From: Leucothrix arctica
GTDB taxonomy: Bacteria > Pseudomonadota > Gammaproteobacteria > Thiotrichales > Thiotrichaceae
DNA: 64,000 bases
Direction of reading: 5' to 3'
NCBI RefSeq assembly: GCF_003172895.1
Contig: NZ_QGKL01000026.1
Location: 37,842 to 101,841 of the forward strand
Part shown: in pieces, positions 54,976 through 63,880 of the stretch
Layout: each line of letters begins with the position of its first letter
Position numbering within the stretch: the stretch's first letter is position 1
Notes under the pieces: generated by a model
The model's input: only the letters and a program-made list of their open reading frames with translations
Database searches by the model: none
Told to the model about the DNA's origin: nothing
Translations under genes and position numbers: made by a program

Positions 54976-56069
54976 TAGAAAAAGTTGACCATATGTTCGC
55001 CTGTTTCATCGTAAACACCTGCCACTTTTCCACCATGATGCTCAATTAACCATGCAAAATTAGTCGTGTGAAAACAGCCACCATACGTATTACATACTAA
55101 CAATACTGGCAGTTGCTGTGAGGCTTGGATAATTTCTAGCAGGTCTTTAGTTGCAGCCGTTTCGTACGGTAGGTTGATCAGGTCAGGAAGGTTGCGAACG
55201 GCTTTACTGCCCTCTGAGTCTACTTGCACTTTGATAGCATTTACAGAGCGAGCTTGTTTGGCTGTAGGCAACCAGCGTTTTTTAGCTTTGTAATCAGCAG
55301 TCCCTGTAATAGGGAACGCTTGTTTATTCCATTCTGCTAGCCCATCTTGCAAAAATGCAGCGCGTTTAAACCCTGCATTTTTAAGTAAGGTAGCGCCCAA
55401 ATATCCGCGTAAACCAGAGTGACATAACACAACAATCACCGCATCCTTTGGTAAGTCTTGAGGGATGACATTATTAACAATGTCGCCATAACGCGCAGTG
55501 CCATTAGCCTTTATGCCGAAGCGAGATTGCTCATAACCTTCACGAATATCCAATACATACACTTGGCTGTTGCGTGATTCAATAAGGCTGTTCAGTGTTT
55601 TAGGTGAGAAGGACTGCACGGTACTAAACGGTACTTCAGCTAAACCTTTGCGCTTCCTTGCGAGGTTTAACTCATCTTTCATTTCATCGATGGTGTCTAG
55701 CTTCCACTCGCGTATCCAATCATCACTTTCACGCTTGACGAGTTGTTTAATAGGGATGAGTTCACCGCTGACAAAGTCGGGTTTAGGTGTTTCCGCTTTG
55801 GCAATTTTAGAACCAAATGTAACCCATAAAATAACGATAAAAATAGTGGCTAATGATAGGTAAAAGGCTGTGCGTTTCCAGCCGACAATGTAGTGACCAA
55901 AAAACTGACGCACACTAAAAATGGCCCCACCAATAAAGACTGAGGCGACCCCTAAAAACTGTAACAGCGACTGCCAAAGAGAGATAACCGCATCAGGTGG
56001 TGGAATGGCATGAGCGGGTAAGCTGGCTAATAGCAGGCCTAGACCCATCAGTAGTATTGGTGTTTTCAT
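54975..56069 (-). CDS. Membrane-anchored double rhodanese protein
   Basis: A 364-aa protein with a signal peptide (1-22) and two more hydrophobic segments (about 35-55 and 65-85). Two rhodanese domains follow. The first has YVLDIREGYEQSRFG and the active loop CHSGLRG. The second has VCNTYGGC, where the loop is changed but a Cys remains. It would transfer sulfur or bind thiols at the membrane. It is co-translated with the PEP-utilising protein, an unusual pairing. Confidence 0.8.
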   Translation of the reverse strand: MKTPILLMGLGLLLASLPAHAIPPPDAVISLWQSLLQFLGVASVFIGGAIFSVRQFFGHYIVGWKRTAFYLSLATIFIVILWVTFGSKIAKAETPKPDFVSGELIPIKQLVKRESDDWIREWKLDTIDEMKDELNLARKRKGLAEVPFSTVQSFSPKTLNSLIESRNSQVYVLDIREGYEQSRFGIKANGTARYGDIVNNVIPQDLPKDAVIVVLCHSGLRGYLGATLLKNAGFKRAAFLQDGLAEWNKQAFPITGTADYKAKKRWLPTAKQARSVNAIKVQVDSEGSKAVRNLPDLINLPYETAATKDLLEIIQASQQLPVLLVCNTYGGCFHTTNFAWLIEHHGGKVAGVYDETGEHMVNFF

Positions 56070-56297
56070 GCTATCCCTATGTGTCGTTGGTTAATGACCT
56101 CTTTGCAGAGTTATTAATCGTATTGACCGTTTATTTTAGGCTATGTTCTCTGATGTTGGTATTTTTTACAAAAACGATACAAATGACCTAGAACGAACGT
56201 TGAGTTGGAATGGCGAAATTTGATAGTTCTTGAGTTTTCTCTGTTAAAATACCTGCTAAATAATGACCGTTTTATGTTGATACCTAGAGGGTAACGT

Positions 56298-56657
56298 ATG
56301 AATGCAACTTTCTTTACGGAAGCAGATGATTGTTCTTTCAGTCGCCTTGATGAAGTCCCTGAAACGTCGATTCTTGGTGGCGGTAACTTTACCAAAGACA
56401 ATATAGGCGAACTGCTAAGTTGTTTTAAAAGTGGAAGCTCCACTCAAAATGATAATTTGTGGTTATTGTCTAGTAGCTTTTCTGAAAGATTATCGACGGT
56501 TGATACTGAAGGCTTGAAGCAGTTAGCGGTTAACTGGTCATATGAAAGCTCATGGGAAGACACCGAGGTAAGTCCAGTCGCTTTAGCGGGTCACTTATCC
56601 GAAATTAAATATGCTTACTCAGGCTCTGATCAAAGAATTTGGGTGTTTTTTGATTAA
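56298..56657 (+). CDS. Hypothetical protein
   Basis: A 119-aa acidic, serine-rich protein with no motif I recognise. AGGGTAA lies shortly before the ATG. It ends 43 bases before the 2OG oxygenase gene, so the two may share a transcript. Aromatic residues (SYESSWEDTE, RIWVFFD) suggest a small folded domain. Confidence 0.55.
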   Translation: MNATFFTEADDCSFSRLDEVPETSILGGGNFTKDNIGELLSCFKSGSSTQNDNLWLLSSSFSERLSTVDTEGLKQLAVNWSYESSWEDTEVSPVALAGHLSEIKYAYSGSDQRIWVFFD

Positions 56658-56700
56658 GTGCTTTAACAGTAACAGTGTTTTGGATAATTAAAAGGACGAT

Positions 56701-57483
56701 ATGCAGACGTTATCAAATATTATCAATACGAATAAACATCCTATCGATGATCGTGAGTTTCGCGCAAATTGCAAAGCTCAGTTGGATGATAAGGGTGCTT
56801 TGGTTCTACCCAATTTCTTTACAGATGCCGCGATCTCTCAAGTCAAAGCACAAAGCGCTGAGAATCAACATTTAGCGTGGTTTTGTAAGCAGAGTCACAA
56901 TATGTTTTTGACGCCTCCTGATGCTGATTATTCCATGACTCACCCGCGTAATATTGAAGTCACTTCGAGTAAAGGCTGCATCACCGACGATCAAGTTTCT
57001 CTGGATTCTCCGTTACATACTTTGTATGACTCCGCAGCATTTAAGTCGTTTCTTTGTGATGTGCTCGGTGAAGCAGCACTGTATGAATACGCAGATCCTT
57101 TGTCATCGATCAATGTGCACTTTGCCAGTGAAGGGCAGGAGCTTGGTTGGCATTTCGATAACTCCTCATTTGCGATCACTATGATGATTCAGAAGTCTGT
57201 TGGCGGTGGCGCATTTGAGTATGTGAAAGATGTTCGTGATGCTGATAACGGTGAGATGAATTTTGAAGGCGTAGAGCACATATTAAAAGGTGAAGTGCCT
57301 GTTCAAACCTTGGCTATTGAAGAAGGGTCATTGGTGCTATTTCGCGGTCGAAACTCTATGCATCGGGTGACACCTACGGAAGGTGATACCACGCGTATGC
57401 TGGTTGTTTTGGCTTACAACGGTCAGCAAGGTGTTGAGTTGTCAGAGTCTGCACGAATGACTTTTTACGGTCGTTTAGCGTAG
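56701..57483 (+). CDS. 2OG-Fe(II) oxygenase-like protein
   Basis: A 260-aa protein of the double-stranded beta-helix oxygenase group. The HxD motif is GWHFDNSSF near residue 149, the distal His is in NSMHRVTPTEG, and Arg in TTRMLVVLAY would hold 2-oxoglutarate. The pattern resembles proteins annotated ArpA or HalD-like, which hydroxylate or halogenate small molecules. The substrate is unknown. AAAGGACG precedes the ATG. Confidence 0.8.
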   Translation: MQTLSNIINTNKHPIDDREFRANCKAQLDDKGALVLPNFFTDAAISQVKAQSAENQHLAWFCKQSHNMFLTPPDADYSMTHPRNIEVTSSKGCITDDQVSLDSPLHTLYDSAAFKSFLCDVLGEAALYEYADPLSSINVHFASEGQELGWHFDNSSFAITMMIQKSVGGGAFEYVKDVRDADNGEMNFEGVEHILKGEVPVQTLAIEEGSLVLFRGRNSMHRVTPTEGDTTRMLVVLAYNGQQGVELSESARMTFYGRLA

Positions 57484-57673
57484 TTCGTCATGCAATATAG
57501 GCGTTCAGCGTACCCAACAAGTTGATCTTGCACCAAATTTCATCAGCTCCATGTACTTAAGACCTCAGGCAGTTTATTATTAGATACCTTATGTACTAGT
57601 TAAATAGTGCAGGGCAAAAGTAAAATACTCTTATTTTTTACTGCCATCATTTTTTTAAACCGTGGGAACATCA

Positions 57674-59809
57674 ATGTCTTCAAGTACTAAACCTGTTTTA
57701 ATGAATCAACAAGAAATCGAAGCTATCCAGAAAGAGCTTGGCAAAGATAGCTTAATGGGCAAAAGCCTTAAGGAACTTATTCTCGATACAGATAAGTTCA
57801 TGGCACTTGGCATTGATGTTCCGGGTCACAGCCCTGCAGGCGGTTACGCACATAACAAGCACACAGCTAACGCGAAATACATCGACCAGGCAGGTCGTTT
57901 GTTCCTTATCACTGGTGAAGAGAAGTACGCTCAGTTTACGGCAGACCTAATTACTGGCTACGCTGATAAGTATCTTGGAATGGACTTCCACGAACAGAAG
58001 AACACTAACCCTCCAGGTCGTTTCTTCCACCAGATGCTAAACGAGCACGTATGGATGCTTTTCGTTGGTTTGGGTTACAGCTGCATTAGCGCGTGGTTGT
58101 CAGAAGAGCAGCGTCAGCACATCATCACTAAGTTGTTCGAGCCTATGCTTGAAGTAGCGACAGTTAAGTATGATCACGATTTCGACCGTATTCATAACCA
58201 CGGTGTTTGGGCGGTTGCAGGTGTTGCGGCTATCGGTGCTGCTATTGGGCAAGAGAAGTATATCGATCTATCTATTCACGGTTTGTTGAATGATGACGTA
58301 ACGGGTGGTTTCCTTGCACAGATAAGCAAGTTGTTTGCACCGTCTGGCTACTACATTGAAGGTCCTTACTACCACCGTTATGCGATCCGTCCATTATGCC
58401 TATTGGCAGAGATCACGCAGCGCTACCGTCCTGAGTTAGATATCTTTAACTTCAAAGGTCAGGTTATCGGTAAGACAATTCAAGCGATGCTTTCTTCGGC
58501 ATATCCAAATGGTGTATTCCCAGCATTGAATGATGCGTCTAAGACAATGGGTTACAGCGATGAAGGTGTGGTTACAGCGGTAAGTTTGTATGCGAAACAC
58601 TACCCTGAAGATAAGAACATCTACGGTATTGCAAAACTACAGGGCCGCCTTTGGGTGAGTGGTTGTGGTGCAGCACTGTCAGAGTCTTATGAAGCACAAG
58701 ACAATGTTGAGCTACCTTGCCTACCAAGTGTTGAGCTAAACGAAGGCCCTAATGGCGATCGTGGTGCACAAGCATTTATCCGTTCACAAAATGCTAATGG
58801 TGACATTTCTCAAGTCGTGATGGCTTACGGTCAGCACGGTATGGGTCACGGTAACTTTGACGGTCTTGGCATGACGTTCTTCAACAACAACCAAGAAGTG
58901 CTACGTGAGTACGGTTATGGCCGTTGGGTTAACGTTGAGCACAAATTTGGTGGTCGTTACCTAGACGAGAACAAGTCATACGCACGTCAAACAATTGCTC
59001 ACAACTTAGTAACGGTTGATGAGAAGTGTCAGAATGACTTCAATGTGAAGCTAGCAGATAGCAAGCATTGTGAGCCTCACTTCTTCACGGGTAATGCTCC
59101 GATTCAAGCGGTTAGTGCATTTGCACGTGACTACTATCCTGGCGTTGATCAGCAGCGTTCTGTGTTATTGGTTGAGCATGAAACACTAGAGCACCCGTTA
59201 TTGGTTGATCTATTCCGTTTGGATAGTGAAGCGTCACACCAATATGACTATGCGATTCAGTACAGTGGCCAGATCATCCGTACTAACTCAGATGTGAAGC
59301 AGCACTCTACGCTAAACACTCTAGGTTCTGACTTCGGTTACCAGCATATTTGGAATGAAGCACAGGGTGCTGCGGATGCAGACACAACGCTTGTGACTTG
59401 GTTGCAAGGTGAGAGCTTCTACACATGGTTGAGCGCTTCATCTTCTGATGAGACATTGTTCTTCACACGTACAGGTGCAAATGATCCTGACTTCAACCTT
59501 CGTAGCGAGACTAGCTTAGTGCTTCGTCGCCAAGCGAAAGACAGCTTGTTCGCAAGTGTTGTTGAGACTCACGGTTTCTTTGATGAGTCGACTGAAGTAT
59601 GTAACGGCGCGACGGGTAAGTTTACGGCTGTCAATGTTATCGGTTATAGCGATGCTGCGACGGTTGTTGAAATCATCGGTGACGATGTTTCATTGTTAGT
59701 AATGGTTAACAACAGCCCAGATGTTACTGAGCAGACTCAAGCAACCGCTGAGTTTGGTGGTGTAACGTACAGCTGGACAGGTTACTTTGCTGTTGAGCCA
59801 AAGGCTTAA
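57674..59809 (+). CDS. Oligoalginate lyase, family PL17
   Basis: A 711-aa lyase with an alpha/alpha toroid N-terminal domain and a heparinase II/III-type beta C-terminal domain. The catalytic pair lies in RIHNHGVWAVAG (Asn175, His176) and EGPYYHRY (Tyr232), with the same 56-residue spacing as Alg17C (His202 to Tyr258). GMGHGNFDGLGMTFF holds a further conserved His. There is no signal peptide, so it acts in the cytoplasm, releasing monomers from imported oligoalginate. The GTG at 57662 is an alternative start. Confidence 0.9.
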   Translation: MSSSTKPVLMNQQEIEAIQKELGKDSLMGKSLKELILDTDKFMALGIDVPGHSPAGGYAHNKHTANAKYIDQAGRLFLITGEEKYAQFTADLITGYADKYLGMDFHEQKNTNPPGRFFHQMLNEHVWMLFVGLGYSCISAWLSEEQRQHIITKLFEPMLEVATVKYDHDFDRIHNHGVWAVAGVAAIGAAIGQEKYIDLSIHGLLNDDVTGGFLAQISKLFAPSGYYIEGPYYHRYAIRPLCLLAEITQRYRPELDIFNFKGQVIGKTIQAMLSSAYPNGVFPALNDASKTMGYSDEGVVTAVSLYAKHYPEDKNIYGIAKLQGRLWVSGCGAALSESYEAQDNVELPCLPSVELNEGPNGDRGAQAFIRSQNANGDISQVVMAYGQHGMGHGNFDGLGMTFFNNNQEVLREYGYGRWVNVEHKFGGRYLDENKSYARQTIAHNLVTVDEKCQNDFNVKLADSKHCEPHFFTGNAPIQAVSAFARDYYPGVDQQRSVLLVEHETLEHPLLVDLFRLDSEASHQYDYAIQYSGQIIRTNSDVKQHSTLNTLGSDFGYQHIWNEAQGAADADTTLVTWLQGESFYTWLSASSSDETLFFTRTGANDPDFNLRSETSLVLRRQAKDSLFASVVETHGFFDESTEVCNGATGKFTAVNVIGYSDAATVVEIIGDDVSLLVMVNNSPDVTEQTQATAEFGGVTYSWTGYFAVEPKA

Positions 59810-59820
59810 TTAGTCACTTA

Positions 59821-59858
59821 TAGATGGGCCAGAGGGCGTGATGCTCTCTGGCTATCTA
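59821..59858 (+). other. Hairpin between the lyase and tautomerase genes
   Basis: TAGAT, CCAGAG and GC pair with GC, CTCTGG and ATCTA across a short loop, giving a stem with small internal mismatches. No T-run follows, so it may stabilise the lyase mRNA or lower expression of the next gene. Confidence 0.5.
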
Positions 59859-59877
59859 CATCATATTAGGAGTTTAC

Positions 59878-60222
59878 ATGCCACATTTCGTTATTGATTG
59901 TTCTGAAAGCCTGTTGTCGACCCATGATGCGGAAGCGATTAACTTACACGTTCATAAAGCGGCCAACTCGACTGAGTTATTCGGTGAGAGCAATATTCAA
60001 GTTCGTTTAGTTCCATTTAGCAACAGCTTCATGGGCGGAAAGAAGGTGGAGTCTATCCACGTATTTGCTAGCATCTTAGAAGGTCGAACCAAAGAGCAAA
60101 AGCTGGCACTTTCAAAGGCAGTGATTACCGCGCTGGCTGAAATGTTCCCAGATGTTGAAACGATTGGAATGGATGTTTGCGACCTTGAAAAAGGCGTCGG
60201 ATTTAGTAAGAAAAAGCTTTAA
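59878..60222 (+). CDS. 5-carboxymethyl-2-hydroxymuconate isomerase-like tautomerase
   Basis: A 114-aa protein of the CHMI/MIF tautomerase family. It begins MPHFVIDCSESLL, so after removal of Met the N-terminal Pro is the catalytic base. The rest, with SIHVFASILEGRTKEQKLALSKAV, fits the family. The usual role is in homoprotocatechuate breakdown, but those genes are absent here. Between two alginate lyase genes it might isomerise the unsaturated uronate product. TTAGGAG is the ribosome site. Confidence 0.85.
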   Translation: MPHFVIDCSESLLSTHDAEAINLHVHKAANSTELFGESNIQVRLVPFSNSFMGGKKVESIHVFASILEGRTKEQKLALSKAVITALAEMFPDVETIGMDVCDLEKGVGFSKKKL

Positions 60223-60237
60223 AGATTAGAATACCGG

Positions 60238-60264
60238 ACGGAGTCAGTTAACTGATTCCGTTTT
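60238..60264 (+). terminator. Hairpin terminator after the tautomerase gene
   Basis: ACGGA and TCAGTT pair with AACTGA and TCCGT with one mismatched pair, followed by TTTT. It separates the tautomerase gene from the PL7 gene. Confidence 0.65.
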
Positions 60265-60292
60265 GGGCTATTTACAAGGAGAAGGAAAGAGA

Positions 60293-61114
60293 ATGATGTT
60301 ATCTACGAATAGCAGGTTATCTGCTGCCGTCTTGGTTTTATGTACAGCGGCTTTAGCAGGTTGCGGCAGTGTAGAAGAAAAAGCAGAGGTAATAGCCTCT
60401 ATACCCACAGAATCAGCATCAAGTGGCGGCACGATTCCAAGTAGCATTACTGATGGTAGTTTGTGGGAGCTTGAAGGCTCTAATCCAGACCCATTAGTCA
60501 ACTCAAAAACACTGATATTCCTACCATTGCAGGCACAGTATACGTCGCCAAATGGCAACGGATTACGTCACGAATATAAGATTCAACAAGACCTTCGTGT
60601 TGCTATGACTGACACGTATGAGCAGTTTCAAGCAAACATCAAAGTCGATATGTCTGCGGGCGGTAAAACCATCATTGCTCAGCACCATGCTGGTGACCTT
60701 GGCACAATCATGAAAGTTTATGTGTCTGACTCTAGCGAAAGCGGATTTGATGATAGCACCGCATCTAATGGTGTCTTTGATGTCTATGTGCGTCTACGTA
60801 ACACCTCTGGAGTTGAAGAGAAGTTCGCGCTTGGGACTATCACAACAGGCGGAAGCTTTGTCCTTAAAGTAGTGAACAACTACGGTTTAGTATCAGTGGG
60901 TGCGTTTGGCAAAACGTTTGAGTTAAATGTTGAAGATGACTCTTCGTCATACCTGAAGTTTGGTAACTACTTGCAGTCACAAAACCCTGAGGGAAATGCT
61001 AAGTGTGGGACGCCGGGTGACACCAGTTCGTTCTTAGCGTGTTACGCAAGTTTTGGAATTACTGAATCTCGAGTGACGATGACGGATGTAAGCTATTCAA
61101 GAGTGGAGCGTTAA
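60293..61114 (+). CDS. Alginate lyase-like lipoprotein, family PL7 type
   Basis: A 273-aa outer-surface enzyme. The lipobox LAGC places the lipid on Cys24. The jelly-roll domain has the three PL7 signatures in altered form: RHEYK for RxExR, QHH for QIH, and YLKFGNYLQ for YFKxGxYxQ. It would cut alginate into oligomers outside the cell, feeding the PL17 enzyme. The start at 60293 follows AAGGAGAAGG; a second ATG follows at once. Confidence 0.75.
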   Translation: MMLSTNSRLSAAVLVLCTAALAGCGSVEEKAEVIASIPTESASSGGTIPSSITDGSLWELEGSNPDPLVNSKTLIFLPLQAQYTSPNGNGLRHEYKIQQDLRVAMTDTYEQFQANIKVDMSAGGKTIIAQHHAGDLGTIMKVYVSDSSESGFDDSTASNGVFDVYVRLRNTSGVEEKFALGTITTGGSFVLKVVNNYGLVSVGAFGKTFELNVEDDSSSYLKFGNYLQSQNPEGNAKCGTPGDTSSFLACYASFGITESRVTMTDVSYSRVER

Positions 61115-61138
61115 GAAATATTCACGCTAGATTGATAT

Positions 61139-61169
61139 CCAACTAACCGGTTTGTCGCCGGTTAGTTGG
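61139..61169. terminator. Bidirectional hairpin between convergent genes
   Basis: CCAACTAACCGG (61139-61150) and CCGGTTAGTTGG (61158-61169) form a perfect 12-bp stem with a seven-base loop. The T-run is poor on both sides, but the position between converging genes fits a terminator. Confidence 0.7.
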
Positions 61170-61192
61170 TTCTATAAAGTCGCTTATAACAC

Positions 61193-62035
61193 TTACTTCG
61201 GTGGGAACAGTCTGCTTCGGTTGTTAACCAGTAGGTCGACGACATCATCTACCATGTCTTCGTCTGCCGCTTTACTAGCGATAACGACTGAGTCCATGCA
61301 GATGGTTTTAATTTCTTTGTCGTTAAGGAACCCTTTCTTAACTTCTGGCGTTTCAAAGCGATAAATTGGGCGACCCAGTTCTTCGTGTTTGTCGTTCAAG
61401 TCCCAGTCGTCGACGTTAATGAGTTCTAACTGGTCATTGTTCAATACTGTCTTTAGGTAACGTTGATCTAATTTTTCTGGATTACTCACCCATAAGAAAG
61501 CATTGACCTCACCATCAGGTTGGCTCGCCAATTGACTTAATACCTGCATGCCGCCTTTGTAAAAGGTTTGGGACTTTGCGTAACCCGGATTGAGTTCGCG
61601 CATGTATTCCCACGTCACTGCTGCGCCAGAGCCTTTCTTTTGGACGGCGATTTTGCCTTTGTCTGACTGCAAATCACCTTCATCTCCAATCGGGCCATCT
61701 TTGTTGACTGCGATGTAGACACACTCAGGAAATAGGTTTCCCAGTACCGAGAAGTTTTTAGCCTGGGTTGGGTGGCGTTTCATCCACCAAGCTACTGCAT
61801 CCAGTTGAGCAAAGCCCAGTGTGACTTCAAAGTTCGCTACACGACCAATATTTTCTACTGAGCCGTTGCTTTTTGACGCCTTAGCTTCGTAGTCATATTC
61901 GTTCAGTATGGTTGCCAGTTGTTCGCCAGTTGCATGGTAAGCGCCGCCGCGACTTCCAGTACTGATCACTACTTCTTCGGCAATTACTTGAGACGAGGCC
62001 AGTGTTAAGGCCAACGCAATAAGCGTCATTTTCAT
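61193..62035 (-). CDS. TRAP transporter substrate-binding protein, TAXI family
   Basis: A 280-aa periplasmic protein with a signal peptide (1-19, cut after VIA). STGSRGGAYHATGEQLATILN, SNGSVENIGRVANFEVTLGFAQLDA and VQKKGSGAAVTWEYM are typical of the TAXI group. TAXI proteins normally deliver glutamate or other acids to a fused membrane subunit, but none is encoded nearby, so this is an orphan. Confidence 0.88.
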   Translation of the reverse strand: MKMTLIALALTLASSQVIAEEVVISTGSRGGAYHATGEQLATILNEYDYEAKASKSNGSVENIGRVANFEVTLGFAQLDAVAWWMKRHPTQAKNFSVLGNLFPECVYIAVNKDGPIGDEGDLQSDKGKIAVQKKGSGAAVTWEYMRELNPGYAKSQTFYKGGMQVLSQLASQPDGEVNAFLWVSNPEKLDQRYLKTVLNNDQLELINVDDWDLNDKHEELGRPIYRFETPEVKKGFLNDKEIKTICMDSVVIASKAADEDMVDDVVDLLVNNRSRLFPPK

Positions 62036-62303
62036 AAAATGTTTCCTTTTAATAAAATTTACAGAATTCGTAGCCTTCAGCTTCTACAGCTGACTCCAAC
62101 ATAGGCATATTATGTTTTCAATCACGCTCTTATTATCATTGTTTTGACGGGGATAATAAAGGATTCCACATTTAGTTAATGAGTCAGTGTTGTAAGCACT
62201 AGCAGTGTATTCATTTGCTTTCACGTTAGATTGACACTTTCACTCGTAAGCTTACTTCATATTATCGGTAAACTGCCGATGCGTGTGTAACAGTGAGGAT
62301 GTT

Positions 62304-62816
62304 ATGAAAAAATTATTAGTGATCGCAGCGGCATTATTTTTAAGTGCTTGCACAGGTATGCCCGCAGGCGTTGCGCCCGTTAAAGACTTTGAGCTAAACC
62401 GCTACCTTGGAAAGTGGTACGAAGTCGCTCGCCTAGATCATTCGTTTGAAAGAGGCTTGGAGCAGGTGAGTGCAGAGTACAGCTTGAACCCAAACGGCAG
62501 CGTGAAAGTTGTTAACCGTGGCTACTCAACGACTAAGAATAAGTGGAGCGAGGCGGTCGGTAAGGCGAAGTTCGTTCAAGATCCGACAACGGGCTACTTG
62601 AAAGTGTCATTCTTTGGGCCGTTTTATGGCTCTTATGTGGTGTTTGATCTGGATAAAGAAGGGTACGAGTATGCCTTTGTCTCTGGGCCAGATTTGTCGT
62701 ACTTGTGGTTGTTATCACGAAATAAAACAGTCAGCCCAGAAGTGAAGGCAAGCTTTCTTAAGCAAGCGAAAGAGATTGGTTTTGATACGAGTAAGTTGAT
62801 ATTTGTAAAGCAGTAA
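62304..62816 (+). CDS. blc: Outer-membrane lipocalin Blc
   Basis: A 170-aa lipoprotein. The lipobox LSAC puts the lipid anchor at Cys15. The lipocalin signature DFELNRYLGKWYEVARLDHSFERGLEQVSAEY lies at 29-60, and YAFVSGPDLSYLWLLSRN closes the barrel. Blc binds lysophospholipids and helps repair the envelope under stress. GAGGAT precedes the ATG at 62304; a start at 62283 is unlikely. Confidence 0.93.
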   Translation: MKKLLVIAAALFLSACTGMPAGVAPVKDFELNRYLGKWYEVARLDHSFERGLEQVSAEYSLNPNGSVKVVNRGYSTTKNKWSEAVGKAKFVQDPTTGYLKVSFFGPFYGSYVVFDLDKEGYEYAFVSGPDLSYLWLLSRNKTVSPEVKASFLKQAKEIGFDTSKLIFVKQ

Positions 62817-62827
62817 CCAAAGCATAA

Positions 62828-63498
62828 TTAAGCATGAGCACTCACCTTAGCCATTTGGTTTTTAATAGCTGAGTAGAGTGCATCGGGTCTAAAGGGTTTG
62901 CTTATAAAGTCGTTCATGCCGACTTTCATGCAGGCTTCTCGGTCAGAGTCTTGAGCGTTTGCCGTCAGGGCAATAATAGGTGTGATGTTGTCAAACTCTC
63001 TAATCTTAGTCGTCGCGGTCAGGCCATCCATAACAGGCATCTGACAATCCATAAGCACTGCATCAAACTTGAGTGTTTGCATTTTTTCTACCCCTTCCAG
63101 TCCATTGTTGGCGACTGTCACTTCACTTCCCGCTTTTTCTAATATCTTCTTGGCGACCATTTGATTGATCTTGTTATCTTCAACTAGCAATATTTTTGCA
63201 ATCAGTTGGTTACTATTGCTAGACGCCTTCTTAGTAATAACGGGCTGAGTAGACGAATATTCTTCTTCCGTCGCTTTAACTAGCGGTAAGTAAACACTAA
63301 AACATGAGCCTTCATTGTGAGTGCTCTGGACATCTACCGTACCGTTCATGAGCCCCGCAAGTTTGCTCACAATAACTAAGCCAAGGCCAGTTCCGCCATG
63401 TGCTCTGTCAGAGCCACTGTCTAACTGAGATAATTGATTGAATAGCTTATCAATGTCGGCGTTCTTTATACCGATTCCGTCATCACTGACGCTAAACC
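62828..63498 (-). pseudogene. Hybrid sensor kinase cut by an insertion sequence
   Basis: The remaining frame starts with RFSVSDDGIGIKNADIDKLF and GTGLGLVIVSKLAG, the end of a kinase ATP domain. A receiver domain follows (ILLVEDNKINQMVAKKIL, Asp in VLMDCQMPVMDG, ISKPFRPDAL). The sensor, H box and first part of the ATP domain are missing, replaced by the IS3-type end at 63499. The first 17 residues of the open frame come from the element. The kinase is inactive unless the other half lies beyond it. Confidence 0.85.
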
Positions 63499-63568
63499 TG
63501 TAGTGGCACACTAAATTTGGCCACCTGATTAGAGGTGATAAACTCACTTTAACTAAGCAGGTGTAAAT

Positions 63569-63880
63569 ATGACAAAACGAACCAGACCAACCTACTCACC
63601 CGAGTTCCGCCTTGAAGTTGCTCAAGAGGTCGTCGATAAAGGGCGCAATGTTAAGGACGTCTCAGAGAGTTTAGGATTAGGAAAATCGACGGTCGATAAA
63701 TGGGCAAGACAGCTTAAACAAGCGCGTAACGGTCAGCTTTCTAGCGCTGCACCACTGACCTCTGATCAACTTAAAATTCGTGAGCTTGAACGTAAAATCA
63801 AACGGTTGGAAGGCGATAACGACATCCTAAAAAAGGCTTCAGCTCTCTTGATGCAGGACTCAATCAAAGGTTTGCGCTGA
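63569..63880 (+). CDS. IS3-family transposase OrfA
   Basis: A 103-aa DNA-binding protein. RPTYSPEFRLEVAQEVVDKGRNVKDVSESLGLGKSTVDKW is the helix-turn-helix of the transposase_8 family. IRELERKIKRLEGDNDILKKA is the leucine zipper for dimers. The slippery heptamer A-AAA-AAG at 63829-63835 lies in the zipper end and would produce the OrfAB fusion by a -1 shift. Confidence 0.92.
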   Translation: MTKRTRPTYSPEFRLEVAQEVVDKGRNVKDVSESLGLGKSTVDKWARQLKQARNGQLSSAAPLTSDQLKIRELERKIKRLEGDNDILKKASALLMQDSIKGLR

